Source: Rhodococcus sp. AW25M09
Lineage (GTDB): Bacteria > Actinomycetota > Actinomycetes > Mycobacteriales > Mycobacteriaceae
NCBI RefSeq assembly: GCF_000333955.1
Contig: NZ_CAPS01000040.1
Location: forward strand, 52,010-116,009
DNA: 64,000 nucleotides
Direction: 5' to 3'
The notes under the pieces are model-generated. The model searched no databases. It worked only from the letters and a program-made list of their open reading frames with translations, and was not told the DNA's origin. Below are positions 1 through 11,074 of this stretch, in pieces. The translations under genes were made by a program, and so were the position numbers. The number at the start of each line of letters is the position of its first letter. Positions within the stretch are counted from its first letter, which is position 1.

Positions 1-1
1 C

Positions 2-859
2 GGTGGCGCGGATTCGCTGGCTCTGACGGCGGCGACCGTGGCCGAGGCTCCGAACGTGCGTGCGTTGATCGTCGACCACGGGCTTCAGGTCGGCTCGGCG
101 GAGGTCGCCGCGACGGCAGCGGCCCGCGCCGTGAAGCTCGGTGTGGTCGATGCACGCGTGCTGCGGGTGCAGGTGTCCGGTTCGGGTGGGATGGAGGCCG
201 CCGCACGAAAAGCCAGGTACGACGCGCTGAATCTCGCTCGTGGCGACGCATCGGTGCTGGTGGCCCACACCCTCGACGACCAGGCGGAGACGGTGCTGCT
301 GGGGTTGGGGCGCGGATCCGGACCGCGGTCGATCGCCGGCATGGCGGCCTTCGATGCCCCCTGGGGTCGGCCGTTGCTCGGAGTCAGGCGCGGTGTCACC
401 CGGGCGGCCTGCGTCGAGTTGGGACTCGAGCCGTTCGAGGATCCGCACAACACCGACACCGAGTTCACGCGGGTGCGATTGCGTCACGAGGTACTGCCTC
501 TGCTCGAGGACGTGCTGGGGAGCGGCGTCGCCGCTGCACTCGCTCGAACGGCCAAGCAGTTGCGCGAGGACGGCCGGGTGCTCGACGCGATGGCCGAGTC
601 GGTGCTCGACGCGGATGCGGCCGAGATCGAGGTCTCCGCGATCGAGACCGTCGAGCCCGCCGTTCGTCGTCGAGTTCTGCGGCGCTGGCTGCTCGGCCGG
701 GGTGTGACGTCGCTGACCGATCGGCAGATCCGGGCCGTCGATGCCCTCGTCGGACGGTGGACCGGACAGGGTGGGGTTGCGCTGCCTGGGGGAACGCCCG
801 AGGCGAGGTTGGTGTGCTCGCGTCGACATGGCAGGCTGAGCGTCGGCCTGGAGAACTAA
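2..859 (+). CDS. tilS: tRNA(Ile)-lysidine synthase, 5' truncated
   Basis: The enzyme puts lysidine on C34 of the tRNA-Ile that reads AUA, using ATP and lysine. The window opens inside the P-loop: the first codons read GGADS, the end of the SGGxDS ATP-pyrophosphatase motif, so the true start lies upstream. The family block [16 protein letters not shown] follows about 80 codons later, then the usual C-terminal region ([12 protein letters not shown]). About 285 codons are visible, against about 320 for the family. Its stop overlaps the ATG of hpt by one base, suggesting co-transcription. tilS-hpt-ftsH is the conserved actinobacterial order. Confidence 0.93.
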   Translation, partial: GGADSLALTAATVAEAPNVRALIVDHGLQVGSAEVAATAAARAVKLGVVDARVLRVQVSGSGGMEAAARKARYDALNLARGDASVLVAHTLDDQAETVLLGLGRGSGPRSIAGMAAFDAPWGRPLLGVRRGVTRAACVELGLEPFEDPHNTDTEFTRVRLRHEVLPLLEDVLGSGVAAALARTAKQLREDGRVLDAMAESVLDADAAEIEVSAIETVEPAVRRRVLRRWLLGRGVTSLTDRQIRAVDALVGRWTGQGGVALPGGTPEARLVCSRRHGRLSVGLEN

Positions 860-1425
860 TGAAGGGAAACCCCGTGTACGAGGGCGACATCGAATCGGTT
901 CTCATTTCCGAGGAACAGATCAAAACGCGCACCCAGGAACTCGCAGACGAGATCGCCCTGCGGTATCCCGAGGGCTCGCCCGAAGGCGACTTGCTGCTGG
1001 TCGGCGTTCTCAAGGGCGCGATCATGTTCATGACCGACTTCGCCCGAGCCCTGCCGATCCCGGCGCAGCTCGAGTTCATGGCGGTCAGCTCGTACGGCTC
1101 GTCGACATCGTCGTCCGGCGTCGTGCGCATTCTCAAGGACCTCGACCGCGACATCACCGGACGCCACGTGCTGATCGTCGAGGACATCATCGACTCCGGT
1201 CTGACGCTGAGCTGGCTCAAGCGCAATCTCGCGACCCGTTCGCCCGCCTCGCTCGCGGTGGTGACGTTGCTGCGCAAGCCCGACGCCATCAAGGTCGATG
1301 TGGAGGTCGCGAACGTGGGCTTCGACATTCCCAACGATTTCGTCGTCGGATACGGCCTCGACTACAACGAGCGCTACCGGGATCTGCCGTACATCGGGCT
1401 GCTGGACCCGAAGGTGTACAGCTGA
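859..1425 (+). CDS. hpt: Hypoxanthine phosphoribosyltransferase
   Basis: Purine salvage enzyme that joins hypoxanthine or guanine to PRPP, giving IMP or GMP in the cytoplasm. The PRPP-binding loop [11 protein letters not shown] is at about residues 104-114, with the upstream [11 protein letters not shown] core and the C-terminal [21 protein letters not shown] block. The length (188 aa) fits the family. The start is ambiguous: ATG 859 overlaps the tilS stop and has GGAG upstream, but in-frame GTG 874 (giving a protein starting YEGDIES) has a better GAAGGG ribosome site 6 bases ahead. Confidence 0.95.
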   Translation: MKGNPVYEGDIESVLISEEQIKTRTQELADEIALRYPEGSPEGDLLLVGVLKGAIMFMTDFARALPIPAQLEFMAVSSYGSSTSSSGVVRILKDLDRDITGRHVLIVEDIIDSGLTLSWLKRNLATRSPASLAVVTLLRKPDAIKVDVEVANVGFDIPNDFVVGYGLDYNERYRDLPYIGLLDPKVYS

Positions 1426-1460
1426 GATCGGTTCCTTCGGTTCCTTCGGTCCGCCCGGTT

Positions 1461-1513
1461 CGCGTGAATGGACCATCGACGCGCTCAGACGTATGCAACG
1501 GTCCATCGATGCG
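1461..1513 (+). repeat. Dispersed imperfect palindrome, copy 1
   Basis: This lies in the 300-base hpt-ftsH gap, 35 bases after the hpt stop. The arms ATGGACC (left) and GGTCCAT (right) flank the core CGCTCAGACGTATGCA, which recurs near 17963 and 44860, with a shorter core match near 49002. Outer arm positions are degenerate here (CGCGTGA against ATGCG). The rest of the gap holds a short direct repeat (TCGGTTCCT twice, about 1436-1453) and the presumed ftsH promoter, where TAACCT near 1643 is a weak -10 candidate. No gene is seen in it. Confidence 0.75.
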
Positions 1514-1725
1514 GATAGGGTGCCCGAGAAGGTGGGGAACTGCCGGGGGAGTGCAGTCGTTGGAGGGGAAGAAGCGTCGACGCCGACAGGTGCGTGGACG
1601 CAGAGCGCCAGGTATGAGCGAGTCCGATGTCCGGGTCTCGCGGTAACCTGGAGCATCCGGCGGGCAGGGAGCAGCCAGCGCGCGGGAGCGGACTGAAAGG
1701 ACACGGCCGAGTCGGCTGAAGCTGT

Positions 1726-4569
1726 ATGAATCGGAAGACAGTAATACGAAATCTCGCCATCGTTTTCGGCATTCTGTTGGTGATCTATGCCTTCAGTTAC
1801 TTCGGTAACGACACGCGGAACTGGACGACGGTCGACACCTCGGTGGCGATCGCCCAGCTCGACGACCGCAACGTCGAGTCCGCGCAGATCGACGACCGCG
1901 AGCAGCAGATTCGGCTCACCCTCAAAGAGGCCTCCGACGCGACGGACAATCAGAAGCAGATCATCGCCAAGTACCCGGATTCGGCGTCCGAGCAGATCTT
2001 CGACAAGGTCGATTCGCAAGGTCTCGACAGCTACAACACCACCGTCACCCAGGAGAGCTGGTTCAGCTCGTTCCTGCTGCTGATTCTTCCGATGGTGCTG
2101 ATCCTCGGCGTGATCATCTTCGTCATGAGCCGCATGCAGGGCGGCGGCCGCGGCGGCGTAATGGGCTTCGGCAAGTCCAAGGCCAAGCAGTTGACCAAGG
2201 ACATGCCCAAGACGACCTTCGCCGACGTCGCGGGTGCGGACGAAGCCGTCGAAGAGCTCTACGAAATCAAGGACTTCCTGCAGAACCCGGCGCGCTACCA
2301 GGCACTCGGAGCCAAAATTCCGCGCGGCGTGCTGCTGTACGGCCCTCCCGGAACCGGCAAGACGCTGCTGGCGCGTGCCGTCGCAGGCGAGGCAGGCGTC
2401 CCGTTCTTCACCATCTCGGGCTCGGACTTCGTCGAGATGTTCGTCGGTGTCGGTGCGTCCCGCGTGCGCGACCTCTTCGAGCAGGCCAAGCAGAACAGCC
2501 CCTGCATCATCTTCGTCGACGAGATCGACGCCGTCGGACGCCAGCGCGGTGCAGGCATGGGCGGCGGGCACGACGAGCGTGAACAGACGCTCAACCAGCT
2601 GCTCGTCGAGATGGACGGCTTCGGGGAGCGCACCGGCGTCATCCTCATCGCCGCCACCAACCGCCCCGACATCCTCGACCCGGCCCTGCTCCGTCCGGGC
2701 CGCTTCGATCGCCAGATCCCGGTCGGTGCCCCCGATCTGGCCGGCCGTCGGGCAATCCTGAAGGTGCACTCGGCAGGCAAGCCCGTGGCACAGGACGCCG
2801 ACCTCGAAGGTCTCGCCAAGCGAACCGTCGGGATGTCCGGTGCCGACCTGGCCAACGTCATCAACGAAGCAGCATTGCTCACCGCTCGCGAGAACGGCAC
2901 CGTCATCACCGAGGCCTCGCTGGAGGAATCGGTGGATCGAGTCGTCGGCGGCCCGCGGCGCAAGAGCCGCATCATCAGCGAGCACGAGCGCAAGATCACC
3001 GCGTACCACGAGGGCGGACACACCCTCGCTGCGTGGGCGATGCCCGATATCGAGCCCGTATACAAGGTCACCATTCTCGCTCGTGGTCGCACCGGCGGTC
3101 ACGCGATGACCGTGCCCGAGGACGACAAGGGCCTGATGACGCGCTCGGAGATGATCGCTCGTCTGGTCATGGCCATGGGTGGACGCGCGGCGGAGGAACT
3201 CGTCTTCCACGAGCCGACCACCGGAGCATCCTCGGACATCGATCAGGCCACCAAGATCGCCCGTGCGATGGTGACCGAATACGGCATGAGCAGCAAGCTC
3301 GGAGCCGTCCGGTACGGACAGGAACAGGGCGACCCGTTCCTCGGCCGTTCGATGGGTCAGCAGTCCGATTTCTCGCACGAGGTCGCCCGCGAGATCGACG
3401 AGGAGGTGCGCAAGCTGATCGAGGCGGCGCACACCGAGGCATGGGCCATCCTCAACGAGTACCGCGATCTGCTCGATACCCTGGCCACCGAGCTGCTCGA
3501 ACGAGAGACGCTCACTCGCAAGGACCTCGAGAAGATCTTCCACAGCGTGACCAAGCGGCCGCGGATCACCCTGTTCAACGACTTCGGTGACCGCAAGCCA
3601 TCGGACAAGCCGCCGGTGAAGACTCCGCGTGAACTCGCCGCCGAGCGCGGCGAGCCGTGGCCTCCGGTGCCGCCGGCCCCGAAACAGCTTCCGCCGCAGC
3701 AGGTTCCACAGCCCAGCTACTCCGGTTCGCCGCAGATGAGCAAGGGTGGCTACCCGAACGGAAGTAACGGGTACAACGGCAGCCAGCCCAACGGCGCACC
3801 CACGAACGGCGCACCCACGAACGGCGCACCGACGAACGGGATGCCGTCGAACGGTGCACCGAACACCGGTGGCGGGCGACGCAGTGCCCCGGCCGCCGGT
3901 GACTACAACGGCGGCGGCCGCAACGGTGGCTACGGCGGACCGGTCAACGGTGGTGCTCCCAACGGCGGCGGGTACTCCGAGGGCTATCGCCGACCCGAAC
4001 CTCGTTCGGGACCCAATCAGGGTTCGCGACCGGACTACGGCGCCCCGGCCGGATGGTCGGCTCCCGGCTGGCCTCCGCGTGACCAGCCGTCGGTGCCGCG
4101 CTACCAGGGCCCGAGCGGTCCGCCGCCTCAGGGTCCGCCGAGCCGCGACCAGCAGGAATCGGATCGACCGGAGCCGAATCGGTACGAACCGCCGCAGGGG
4201 CAATCGGCGTACGAGCAGCACCCGACGTATCAGCAACCCCAGGCCTACCGGCCGCCAGGCAACCCGCAGCCGGCCTACGAGCCTCCGCAGTATCAGCCGG
4301 ACCCGTTCCGGCCGGATACACGCGATCAGGGCCGGCCGTCTCGGCACGCCCCTCCGTACGGTGAGAACACCGACAGCGGAGCAGCGGACGAGTCGTCTAC
4401 CCCGACGTGGGAGGTTCCCGGCCCGTCGCAGAACTACCCTCTACCCGGCGACGACCGGGCCGAGAACGTTCCGCCCGAGGACTCCCGACGCGATGAGCAC
4501 TTCGAGGGCGACGGCGACGAAGGTCCGCAGACGCAACGCTGGGAAGGGCCGGGCGGTTCTTACCGCTGA
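1726..4569 (+). CDS. ftsH: ATP-dependent zinc metalloprotease FtsH with long C-terminal tail
   Basis: Membrane-anchored AAA+ protease that degrades unassembled membrane proteins and some regulators. In order: transmembrane helix at about 9-27, extracytoplasmic domain, second helix at about 113-134, Walker A GPPGTGKT at 206-213, Walker [13 protein letters not shown], second region of homology with RPGRFDRQ, zinc motif HEGGH at 428-432, and a probable third ligand in SDIDQAT near residue 504. The catalytic part ends near residue 620. A tail of about 320 residues rich in Gly, Pro, Asn and Gln follows, making 947 aa against about 760 in M. tuberculosis. The tail keeps the DYGAPAGW...APGWPPR block of the mycobacterial protein. 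Confidence 0.97.
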   Translation: MNRKTVIRNLAIVFGILLVIYAFSYFGNDTRNWTTVDTSVAIAQLDDRNVESAQIDDREQQIRLTLKEASDATDNQKQIIAKYPDSASEQIFDKVDSQGLDSYNTTVTQESWFSSFLLLILPMVLILGVIIFVMSRMQGGGRGGVMGFGKSKAKQLTKDMPKTTFADVAGADEAVEELYEIKDFLQNPARYQALGAKIPRGVLLYGPPGTGKTLLARAVAGEAGVPFFTISGSDFVEMFVGVGASRVRDLFEQAKQNSPCIIFVDEIDAVGRQRGAGMGGGHDEREQTLNQLLVEMDGFGERTGVILIAATNRPDILDPALLRPGRFDRQIPVGAPDLAGRRAILKVHSAGKPVAQDADLEGLAKRTVGMSGADLANVINEAALLTARENGTVITEASLEESVDRVVGGPRRKSRIISEHERKITAYHEGGHTLAAWAMPDIEPVYKVTILARGRTGGHAMTVPEDDKGLMTRSEMIARLVMAMGGRAAEELVFHEPTTGASSDIDQATKIARAMVTEYGMSSKLGAVRYGQEQGDPFLGRSMGQQSDFSHEVAREIDEEVRKLIEAAHTEAWAILNEYRDLLDTLATELLERETLTRKDLEKIFHSVTKRPRITLFNDFGDRKPSDKPPVKTPRELAAERGEPWPPVPPAPKQLPPQQVPQPSYSGSPQMSKGGYPNGSNGYNGSQPNGAPTNGAPTNGAPTNGMPSNGAPNTGGGRRSAPAAGDYNGGGRNGGYGGPVNGGAPNGGGYSEGYRRPEPRSGPNQGSRPDYGAPAGWSAPGWPPRDQPSVPRYQGPSGPPPQGPPSRDQQESDRPEPNRYEPPQGQSAYEQHPTYQQPQAYRPPGNPQPAYEPPQYQPDPFRPDTRDQGRPSRHAPPYGENTDSGAADESSTPTWEVPGPSQNYPLPGDDRAENVPPEDSRRDEHFEGDGDEGPQTQRWEGPGGSYR
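3790..3864 (+). repeat. Five 15-bp tandem repeats inside ftsH
   Basis: The first two units (AACGGCGCACCCACG) are identical, the third differs at one base, and the last two are diverged. Each encodes NGAPT or a variant ([10 protein letters not shown]). Being in multiples of three, the array can expand or contract without shifting frame, so tail length probably varies between strains. Confidence 0.85.
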
Positions 4570-4717
4570 GCCGATCATTAGGCTTACTGGGTCGACTGTC
4601 ACGGTCGGCCCAGTACGTCGTTCGAACCGTTCGCTGTGTCGACGCAATGGTCCTCTCGGGACTGTCGCACTCGGCCCAGCTGTCACATTCGCGGAGCCCA
4701 ACCGGAGGTAAGTTCAC

Positions 4718-5401
4718 GTGTCAGTCAATCGGACCGACGAGTCGACAAGCGACTCGGCAGAAGTCCCGGCAGTGGAACAGAGAGCACCGGAACCGCGTGC
4801 AGTCGAACAGACCGTCGCCTACGCCACCGGTGCCGTCTTCGATCAGCCTCGCGCCGAGGCCGCCGTGCGCGAGTTGTTGATCGCTATCGGCGAGGATCCC
4901 GATCGCCAGGGCTTGCTCGACACCCCCGCACGGGTCGCGCGCTCCTACCGCGAAATCTTCGCCGGTCTCTACACCGACCCGGACACAGCGCTGAACACGA
5001 CGTTCGACGAGGGGCATCAGGAACTGGTCCTGGTTCGCGACATCCCCATGTTCTCCACGTGTGAGCACCACCTCGTCTCGTTTCACGGGGTCGCCCACGT
5101 CGGGTACATCCCGGGTAAGAGCGGCAAGGTCACCGGCCTGTCGAAGCTGGCGCGTGTGGTCGACATGTACGCCAAGCGTCCGCAGGTGCAGGAGCGTTTG
5201 ACCAGCCAGATCGCCGACGCGTTGATGCGCAAGCTCGACCCGCGCGGAGCGATCGTGGTGATCGAAGCCGAGCACTTGTGCATGGCCATGCGAGGAATTC
5301 GCAAGCCGGGTGCCAGTACCACCACCTCGGCCGTGCGGGGTCTGTTGCAGTCCAGCGCAGCATCGCGTTCGGAAGCACTGGACCTGATTCTGCGGAAATG
5401 A
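4718..5401 (+). CDS. folE: GTP cyclohydrolase I
   Basis: First step of folate synthesis: GTP to 7,8-dihydroneopterin triphosphate. Zinc ligands are visible in FSTCEHH (C115, H118) and HLCMAMRG (C188). The fold signatures VHVGYIPG-like [10 protein letters not shown] and [23 protein letters not shown] are present. It is 227 aa with a disordered first 35 residues. GTG 4718 was chosen for the GGAGGT ribosome site 8 bases upstream. It leads the folE-folP-folB-folK cluster, after a 148-base gap from ftsH. Confidence 0.96.
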   Translation: MSVNRTDESTSDSAEVPAVEQRAPEPRAVEQTVAYATGAVFDQPRAEAAVRELLIAIGEDPDRQGLLDTPARVARSYREIFAGLYTDPDTALNTTFDEGHQELVLVRDIPMFSTCEHHLVSFHGVAHVGYIPGKSGKVTGLSKLARVVDMYAKRPQVQERLTSQIADALMRKLDPRGAIVVIEAEHLCMAMRGIRKPGASTTTSAVRGLLQSSAASRSEALDLILRK

Positions 5402-5420
5402 TGCAACCGGTCGATTGCCG

Positions 5421-6269
5421 ATGAGTACTGCGCGAAGTATCCCCCCGGCACCCGTCGTCATGGGCGTTCTGAACGTCACTGCCGATTCCTTCTCCGACGG
5501 GGGTCGGTACCTCGACGTCGATGCTGCCGTCGAGCACGGATTGGCGATGCATCGTCGCGGAGTCGACGTCGTCGATGTCGGTGGTGAGTCCACCCGTCCC
5601 GGTGCCGACCGGATCGATCCGGTCGTCGAGGCTCGGCGCGTGGTGCCGGTGATCACCGCACTGGCTGCCGAGGGCGTGGTGACCAGTGTGGACACGATGC
5701 GCGCCTCGGTGGCCGAAGCAGCTATCGAGGCCGGGGTGTCGATCGTGAACGACGTCTCGGGTGGCCGAGCCGATCCGGCCATGGCTGGGGTGGTGGCAGA
5801 GGGTCGGTTGCCGTGGATCCTGATGCACTGGCGGGCCGCTGGATCCGAGTACCGACACTCCGGTCCGGCCGATCGCTACGCAGACGTGGTCGCCGACGTC
5901 CGCAGGGAACTGCTCGAACAGGTGGATCACGCGGTGGCTGCGGGGGTCGATGCATCGGCACTCGTGCTCGATCCCGGCCTCGGATTCGCCAAGAACGCCC
6001 AGCACAACTGGCAACTGCTCCGTGGTTTACCAGACTTGGTGGCGGCGGGATTCCCGGTTCTCGTCGGTGCTTCCCGTAAACGTTTCCTCGGATCGCTGCT
6101 GGCCGACGCAGACGGTTCGCCGCGTCCACCGGATGGACGTGAAATCGCCACTGCCGTGGTGTCGGCTCTGGCGCTCGCAGGCGGAGCGTGGGGTGTGCGT
6201 GTGCACGACGTCCAAGCGTCACTCGACGCGGTTGCCGTCGTCCGGGCATGGCAGGGTGATCGGGCATGA
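5421..6269 (+). CDS. folP: Dihydropteroate synthase
   Basis: Condenses p-aminobenzoate with dihydropterin pyrophosphate; it is the sulfonamide target. Visible motifs are [15 protein letters not shown] (the usual NVTPDSFSDGG with Ala for Pro), [20 protein letters not shown], and the C-terminal GASRKRFLG with REIATA. It is 282 aa from ATG 5421; an in-frame TTG at 5415 adds two residues. No strong ribosome site precedes it. It lies 19 bases after folE and overlaps folB by four. Confidence 0.95.
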   Translation: MSTARSIPPAPVVMGVLNVTADSFSDGGRYLDVDAAVEHGLAMHRRGVDVVDVGGESTRPGADRIDPVVEARRVVPVITALAAEGVVTSVDTMRASVAEAAIEAGVSIVNDVSGGRADPAMAGVVAEGRLPWILMHWRAAGSEYRHSGPADRYADVVADVRRELLEQVDHAVAAGVDASALVLDPGLGFAKNAQHNWQLLRGLPDLVAAGFPVLVGASRKRFLGSLLADADGSPRPPDGREIATAVVSALALAGGAWGVRVHDVQASLDAVAVVRAWQGDRA

Positions 6270-6685
6270 GCGAGATCAGTGGCCGCGAAATCAGTAGCCG
6301 CGACGGCATCGGAACGCGTCGCGGCGACCGCATCGAACTGCGTGGCCTGACGGTGCGCGGCAATCATGGAGTCTTCGACTTCGAGAAGCGAGACGGCCAG
6401 GATTTCGTCGTCGATATCACCGTGTGGATGGATCTGCGTCCCGCAGCCGAGACCGATGATCTGACCAGGACGTTGCACTACGGAGAGCTCGCCGAGCGCG
6501 CCGCGGCCGTCGTCTCGGGTCCGTCGAGAGACCTGATCGAGACGGTCTCCGCCGAGATCGCCGACGTCGTGCTGGCCTACGACTCCCGCGTCCACGCGGT
6601 GGAAGTGGTGCTGCACAAGCCGTCGGCCCCCATCCCGCTGACATTCGCCGACGTGGCCGTGGTGGCCTACCGGGAACGGCCGTGA
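6266..6685 (+). CDS. folB: Dihydroneopterin aldolase
   Basis: Converts dihydroneopterin to 6-hydroxymethyl-dihydropterin and glycolaldehyde. It contains [20 protein letters not shown] near the N-terminus (family G-x-H-G-x3-E-x4-Q-x-F), then [14 protein letters not shown], and the C-terminal [11 protein letters not shown] with the conserved Lys. It has a slightly long 24-residue N-terminal lead, 139 aa in all. The start overlaps the folP stop (ATGA), implying translational coupling. Confidence 0.94.
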   Translation: MSEISGREISSRDGIGTRRGDRIELRGLTVRGNHGVFDFEKRDGQDFVVDITVWMDLRPAAETDDLTRTLHYGELAERAAAVVSGPSRDLIETVSAEIADVVLAYDSRVHAVEVVLHKPSAPIPLTFADVAVVAYRERP

Positions 6686-7227
6686 CCCGTGCGGTGCTGT
6701 CCATCGGCAGCAACATCGGTGATTCTCTGGGCCATTTACGGTCTGTGACAGAACAACTGGGTTCGCGAGTGGTGGCCTGCTCGCCTGTCTACCGATCTGC
6801 CCCTTGGGGCGGCGTCGAGCAGCAGGACTTCCTCAATGCGGTCGTGGTGGCCGCCGACGATGCATACGACGCCTGGGATTGGTTGCGCATGGGTCAGGGA
6901 CTCGAGGAGGCGGCGGATCGCGTCCGAGTGCAGCACTGGGGTCCACGAAGTCTCGACGTGGACGTGGTGGCGTGCGACGACCTGGTCAGCGACGATCCTC
7001 GCTTGATCCTTCCGCATCCCCGCGCGCACGAGCGGGCCTTCGTCCTGCTGCCGTGGTTGGACATTGAACCCGACGCCACCTTGCGGGTCGGAGACCGTGA
7101 TGTCCCGGTGCCGGAGTTGCTGAAGCGATTGAGTCCGCAGGAGCGTGCGGGAGTGGTGAAGCAGGAGTGGAGCCTGCGGGAACGACCAGACAAGCAGGAT
7201 GAAATCACAGGTGAATCGTCGTGGTGA
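6682..7227 (+). CDS. folK: 2-amino-4-hydroxy-6-hydroxymethyldihydropteridine pyrophosphokinase
   Basis: Transfers pyrophosphate from ATP to hydroxymethyl-dihydropterin. Signatures are [10 protein letters not shown] at the N-terminus, [32 protein letters not shown] and [14 protein letters not shown]. It is 181 aa. GTG 6682 overlaps the folB stop by four bases. This is the last folate gene in the cluster; its end overlaps the following DUF3180 gene. Confidence 0.94.
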   Translation: MTRAVLSIGSNIGDSLGHLRSVTEQLGSRVVACSPVYRSAPWGGVEQQDFLNAVVVAADDAYDAWDWLRMGQGLEEAADRVRVQHWGPRSLDVDVVACDDLVSDDPRLILPHPRAHERAFVLLPWLDIEPDATLRVGDRDVPVPELLKRLSPQERAGVVKQEWSLRERPDKQDEITGESSW

Positions 7228-7694
7228 CCAATCCCACCAAGGCCTGGGATGTAGTGGGCATTTTCCTGGTTGCCTCGGTTGGGACCTGGCTGCTGGTCCG
7301 GGTGTTCTACGGTTCGTTGCCACCGATTCCCGTGTATGCCGGGGCGTCGTTGTATCTGGTAGCGGTGGTTGAAGTGGTGACCGCAGTGATCGTTCGCAAT
7401 CGCATCGCCGAGCATCGCGTGGGTACCGGGCTGCATGATCTGCATCCGTTGACGGTGTATCGGGCGTTGGTGCTGGCAAAGGCGTCGTTGCTGGTGGGGA
7501 CCGCTGTTGCCGGGGTATGCGTCGGGTTCTTGGTGTACGTACTCCCCCGAGCGGCAACGGTGCGCGCCGCGTCGTCCGATCGGGCCGGGGCGATCGTGGC
7601 GCTGGTCGCGGGAGCGGCCGTCGTCGCTGCCGCGGTATGGCTCGAGCAGTGCTGCCGCACCCCGAAAGACCGGGACGACGAGCATTCTCGGTAA
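7221..7694 (+). CDS. DUF3180 membrane protein (Rv3605c type)
   Basis: Small integral membrane protein of unknown function, always next to the folate genes in mycobacteria and relatives. Four hydrophobic segments are visible: near residues 8-30 (VGIFLVASVGTWLLVRVFY), 37-56, 88-112 (ALVLAKASLLVGTAVAGVCVGFLVYVL broken by charges) and 128-148. A YRALVLAKAS stretch lies before the third. It is 157 aa. GTG 7221 overlaps folK; GTG 7224 is one codon later. No enzymatic motif is visible, so any link to folate metabolism is from position only. Confidence 0.85.
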   Translation: MVTNPTKAWDVVGIFLVASVGTWLLVRVFYGSLPPIPVYAGASLYLVAVVEVVTAVIVRNRIAEHRVGTGLHDLHPLTVYRALVLAKASLLVGTAVAGVCVGFLVYVLPRAATVRAASSDRAGAIVALVAGAAVVAAAVWLEQCCRTPKDRDDEHSR

Positions 7695-7784
7695 CGCACC
7701 GATCATTCGATTGTTACCTCGGTTGTGTAGGCGATCGGTCGAGGATGACTATTTGCGATCGATTTGCCGGTTACCCTTGTGAAC

Positions 7785-9101
7785 ATGACAGATCAGACTC
7801 GCGCAAAGAAAGGACGCCGTGGCAGGCGTAGTGCGAGCCAGCTGTTCCTTGCGGCACTCGTCGTGTTCGGCATCGTCGCCAGCGTGCTGTTGCTGTTCAG
7901 CGAGAGCGTGCAATGGATGCGGGTCGGTGTTCTTTCGGCTCTGTGGGCTGCGGTGATCGGTGCCTTCGCGATGACGAAGTATCGCCGGGAAGCGGCCGCC
8001 GACCAGACCAAGGCCAAGGACCTGCAAACGGTGTACGAGTTGCAGTTGGCTCGGGAGATCTCGGCGCGACGAGAGTACGAGATGAACGTCGAGGCTCGGG
8101 TGCGCGGCGAATCGCGGATGGAGATCGACGAAGTCGCAGCGCTGCGCAACGAATTGGCCGCACTCCGTCAGAACCTGCAGGTGCTGTTCGACGGCAATTT
8201 GCCGACCGAACGCGTCGCATTGCGGGCCGAGGCGATGCGGATGCAAGAACTGGGCGGTCGACGGTACGACAGCTATCAGCCTGCGCCGTCCGGCCTGTAC
8301 GTACCGGGGGGCGGGAACGGCAACGGCCCGATGGGTCCGGACTCCGGCCTCAACGGCGTCGGCACTCCCTACGACGAGCCCGTCACCGCCGAGACATCGG
8401 TGGTGTATCCCGAGGATCCGGACCAGATGCCGCAGGCCACCGCCGCGTCGACGGTTCCGGAGTCGCAGGATCGGTACGCCGAGAACTCGTCCGAGTCCGA
8501 GGAACCGAGCTACAACTCGGTTGCACCCGAAGCGGGAGCGGCCGATCCGTACGAGCGACCCGCTGCGCAGGCGCGTCCCTACAGCGCCCCCAGACAAGCC
8601 GCGCGAGTCACTCCGCCCAGTTCTCCCTTCACGGCGTACAACTTCGAGGAGACTCGTCCACCGGTCGCGCAGCCGGAACCGACGACGGATGACGAACCGC
8701 AGACTGCGGCCGAGCCTGAGCCCGCCGAGCCTCAGCCCACCGATACCTACGCCGCCGAGCCCTACCCGGCCGAGCCTGCAACGGACTACGCGTCGGAGCC
8801 TGCATACGGATCGGGCTCGGCCCAGGACGGCGACGCGTATCCCACGACCAGCAGCTCGCTGCGCGACTCGGCGGACGCATTCTTCTCCGCCGATCGCGAC
8901 GACGAGCCGGCCGCAGAGGACACCTCCAGTGCGCCTCGACGCGGGCGTAGGCGCACAGGGTCCACCGACGACGATGCCACGGGAGCACACTCGAACGGCC
9001 GATCCGTTGCCGAGATCATGGCCGGCCTGCAGGGTGGGGACGGCTCCGATGTGGCCACCACCGATCCAGGTACGCGTCGTCGCCGCCGCCGCTCGGACTG
9101 A
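7785..9101 (+). CDS. Membrane protein with coiled coil and acidic Pro/Glu-rich tail (Rv3604c/DUF6779 type)
   Basis: After a basic N-terminus (KKGRRGRR) come two close transmembrane segments, about residues 20-40 and 47-66. A charged, probably coiled-coil region follows at about 70-160 (YELQLAREISARREYEMNVEARVRGE), then a long low-complexity tail rich in Pro, Glu, Ala and Tyr with repeats of AEPEPAEPQP and AEPYPAEPA type. The C-terminus is strongly basic (RRRRRSD). Position after the folate genes matches Rv3604c. The function is unknown. ATG 7785 was chosen; TTG 7764 and GTG 7779 are in-frame alternatives. Confidence 0.75.
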   Translation: MTDQTRAKKGRRGRRSASQLFLAALVVFGIVASVLLLFSESVQWMRVGVLSALWAAVIGAFAMTKYRREAAADQTKAKDLQTVYELQLAREISARREYEMNVEARVRGESRMEIDEVAALRNELAALRQNLQVLFDGNLPTERVALRAEAMRMQELGGRRYDSYQPAPSGLYVPGGGNGNGPMGPDSGLNGVGTPYDEPVTAETSVVYPEDPDQMPQATAASTVPESQDRYAENSSESEEPSYNSVAPEAGAADPYERPAAQARPYSAPRQAARVTPPSSPFTAYNFEETRPPVAQPEPTTDDEPQTAAEPEPAEPQPTDTYAAEPYPAEPATDYASEPAYGSGSAQDGDAYPTTSSSLRDSADAFFSADRDDEPAAEDTSSAPRRGRRRTGSTDDDATGAHSNGRSVAEIMAGLQGGDGSDVATTDPGTRRRRRRSD

Positions 9102-9214
9102 GAACCAGATCACACCGTCTTCCCTGGCACCTGAGGGGTCGCAGTAGCTAGGGTTCCCTGCAGGACGTCTGGTACCCGCCGTGCGGGACTGGAACGAACG
9201 AGAGGAAGTTTGCG

Positions 9215-10129
9215 GTGACCTCATCAGGGTTCACTGGCGGTCTGTCCCCGGCTCGCTTGACGGTTGGCGTCGTCTCGGCCGGTCGCGTGGGTACTGCGTT
9301 CGGTGAGGCGCTCGAACGCGTCGGGCACGTCGTCGTGGGTGCGGCTGCCGTATCGGATGCGTCCATTGCACGGGTTCGCGCCCGGTTGCCCGAGTCGCAG
9401 ATCCTTCCGGTCGACGAGGTAGCTCGCCGCGCAGAGTTGCTGATTCTTGCTGTCCCCGACAACGAGCTGGCGTCGATCGTCGCCGGCCTGGCCGCTACGG
9501 GGGCGGTGGCACCGGGCAAGTTGGTGGCTCACACCTCCGGTGCCAACGGCGTTGCAGTACTCGAACCGCTCACCGCCCTCGGGGCCGTACCGCTGGCCAT
9601 TCACCCGGCCATGACCTTCGGTGGCGGCGTCGAGGACACCGATCGGATGACGGCGGCGTGCTTCGGCATCACCGCAGGCGACGACATCGGATACGCGGTG
9701 GCGCAGGCACTCGTACTGGAGATCGGCGGCGAGCCGGTGCATGTGCCCGAGAGCAATCGGGCGCTCTACCACGCTGCTCTCGCGCACGGAAGCAATCATC
9801 TCGTCACACTCGTGGTCGATGCCGTCGAAGCGCTTCGGGTTGCGTTGGCCGGACCGGGATTTCCTGGCTCGGACGCGGTACGCGGCGTTCCCGAGCGTGT
9901 TCTGGCTCCGCTGCTCGAAGCTGCGCTGGACAACGCCCTGCGCAATGGGCAATCGGCGCTGACCGGCCCGGTGGCCCGAGGTGACGCCGCTGCAGTCGGT
10001 AGGCACCTCGAGGTGCTCGAAGCCGTGGATTCGCGTATTGCTGCCGGCTATCGAGCGCTGTCGCTGCGATCTGCGCAGCGCATCGGTGCCACGGCAGATT
10101 TGATCGAGATTCTGGAAGGGAAGAAATGA
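9215..10129 (+). CDS. Rossmann-like DUF2520 protein (Rv3603c type)
   Basis: The N-terminal NAD(P)-binding fold begins [17 protein letters not shown] (G-x-x-x-x-G-R-V-G), followed by [11 protein letters not shown] and HTSGANG, then IHPAMTFGG. The helical C-terminal half resembles that of ketopantoate or pyrroline-carboxylate reductase-like proteins ([16 protein letters not shown]). It is 304 aa. GTG 9215 has GAGGAAG upstream. It overlaps panC by four bases, so a role in pantothenate metabolism is a natural guess from context, but the substrate is not shown by the sequence. A TAGGGT hexamer at 9151 is a plausible promoter -10 for this four-gene operon. Confidence 0.85.
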   Translation: MTSSGFTGGLSPARLTVGVVSAGRVGTAFGEALERVGHVVVGAAAVSDASIARVRARLPESQILPVDEVARRAELLILAVPDNELASIVAGLAATGAVAPGKLVAHTSGANGVAVLEPLTALGAVPLAIHPAMTFGGGVEDTDRMTAACFGITAGDDIGYAVAQALVLEIGGEPVHVPESNRALYHAALAHGSNHLVTLVVDAVEALRVALAGPGFPGSDAVRGVPERVLAPLLEAALDNALRNGQSALTGPVARGDAAAVGRHLEVLEAVDSRIAAGYRALSLRSAQRIGATADLIEILEGKK

Positions 10130-11070
10130 CCCTCGCGGGTAGCTACACCAAGGGGCAGTTGATCGTTCACCACGACCCCGCGGTGATCACGTCGGTGTCG
10201 AAGGCATTGCGGGGAACCGGGAAGCAAGTGGCGCTGGTGCCGACCATGGGCGCACTGCACGCCGGTCACCTCCAGCTCGTGCGGCAGGCAAAGCTCACCG
10301 GCGCGGTGGTGATCGTGTCGATCTTCGTCAACCCGTTGCAGTTCGGCGTCGGCGAGGATCTCGATGCCTACCCGCGCACTCTCGACACGGATGTCGAATT
10401 GCTCCGAGAGGAGGGCGTCGAACTGGTCTTCGCCCCGTCCGCGGCCGAGATGTACCCGTCCGGCCCTCGCACCACGGTCCAGCCCGGTCCGATCGGCGCT
10501 GAACTCGAAGGTGGCAGCAGGCCGACGCATTTCGCGGGCATGCTCACCGTCGTCGCCAAACTTTTGCAGATCGCAGCGCCCCACCGTGCGTACTTCGGGG
10601 AGAAGGACTACCAGCAACTGACGTTGATTCGGCAGATGGTTCGGGATCTGAACTTCGACGTCGCTGTCATCGGGGTCCCGACGGTGCGCGAGCAGGACGG
10701 TCTCGCCTTGTCCTCGCGCAACCGATATCTCGACCCCGAGCAGCGGGAGGCGGCGATGGTGCTGTCGGCCGCGTTGGTGGCCGGTGCGCATGCGGCAGCC
10801 GGGGGAGTCGAGGCCATCATCGCCACTGCCCGTGCCGTACTGGACGAGGCCCCGCTGGTCCAGGTCGACTACCTGGAGGTGCGCGACCCGCACCTGGGGC
10901 CGGCTCCCGAACGTGGGGACGGCAGATTGCTCGTGGCGGCCAAGGTCGGGACCACGAGATTGATCGACAATGTCGGTGTCGCCGTCGGCACCGGTTTTCT
11001 GGAGGCAGCAGTGGAGCCTGCGGAACGACCAGAAACGAATAGTCCAGACGATCCGAAAAACGGAGAGTGA
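10126..11070 (+). CDS. panC: Pantothenate synthetase
   Basis: Joins pantoate and beta-alanine using ATP through a pantoyl-adenylate. It shows [19 protein letters not shown] with the HxGH adenylation motif, [24 protein letters not shown], and LSSRN preceding the KMSKS-like loop. It is 314 aa. ATG 10126 overlaps the upstream gene, and panD follows after 4 bases. The operon supplies both the substrate (beta-alanine, from PanD) and the next step (CoaX). Confidence 0.96.
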   Translation: MTLAGSYTKGQLIVHHDPAVITSVSKALRGTGKQVALVPTMGALHAGHLQLVRQAKLTGAVVIVSIFVNPLQFGVGEDLDAYPRTLDTDVELLREEGVELVFAPSAAEMYPSGPRTTVQPGPIGAELEGGSRPTHFAGMLTVVAKLLQIAAPHRAYFGEKDYQQLTLIRQMVRDLNFDVAVIGVPTVREQDGLALSSRNRYLDPEQREAAMVLSAALVAGAHAAAGGVEAIIATARAVLDEAPLVQVDYLEVRDPHLGPAPERGDGRLLVAAKVGTTRLIDNVGVAVGTGFLEAAVEPAERPETNSPDDPKNGE

Positions 11071-11074
11071 CAGC

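Noticed and set aside
856..4347. A 1163-codon open frame on the minus strand opposite hpt and ftsH
   Set aside because: It mirrors third-position GC of the real genes, is Arg/Val/His-rich with no family match, and lies fully antisense to two certain genes.
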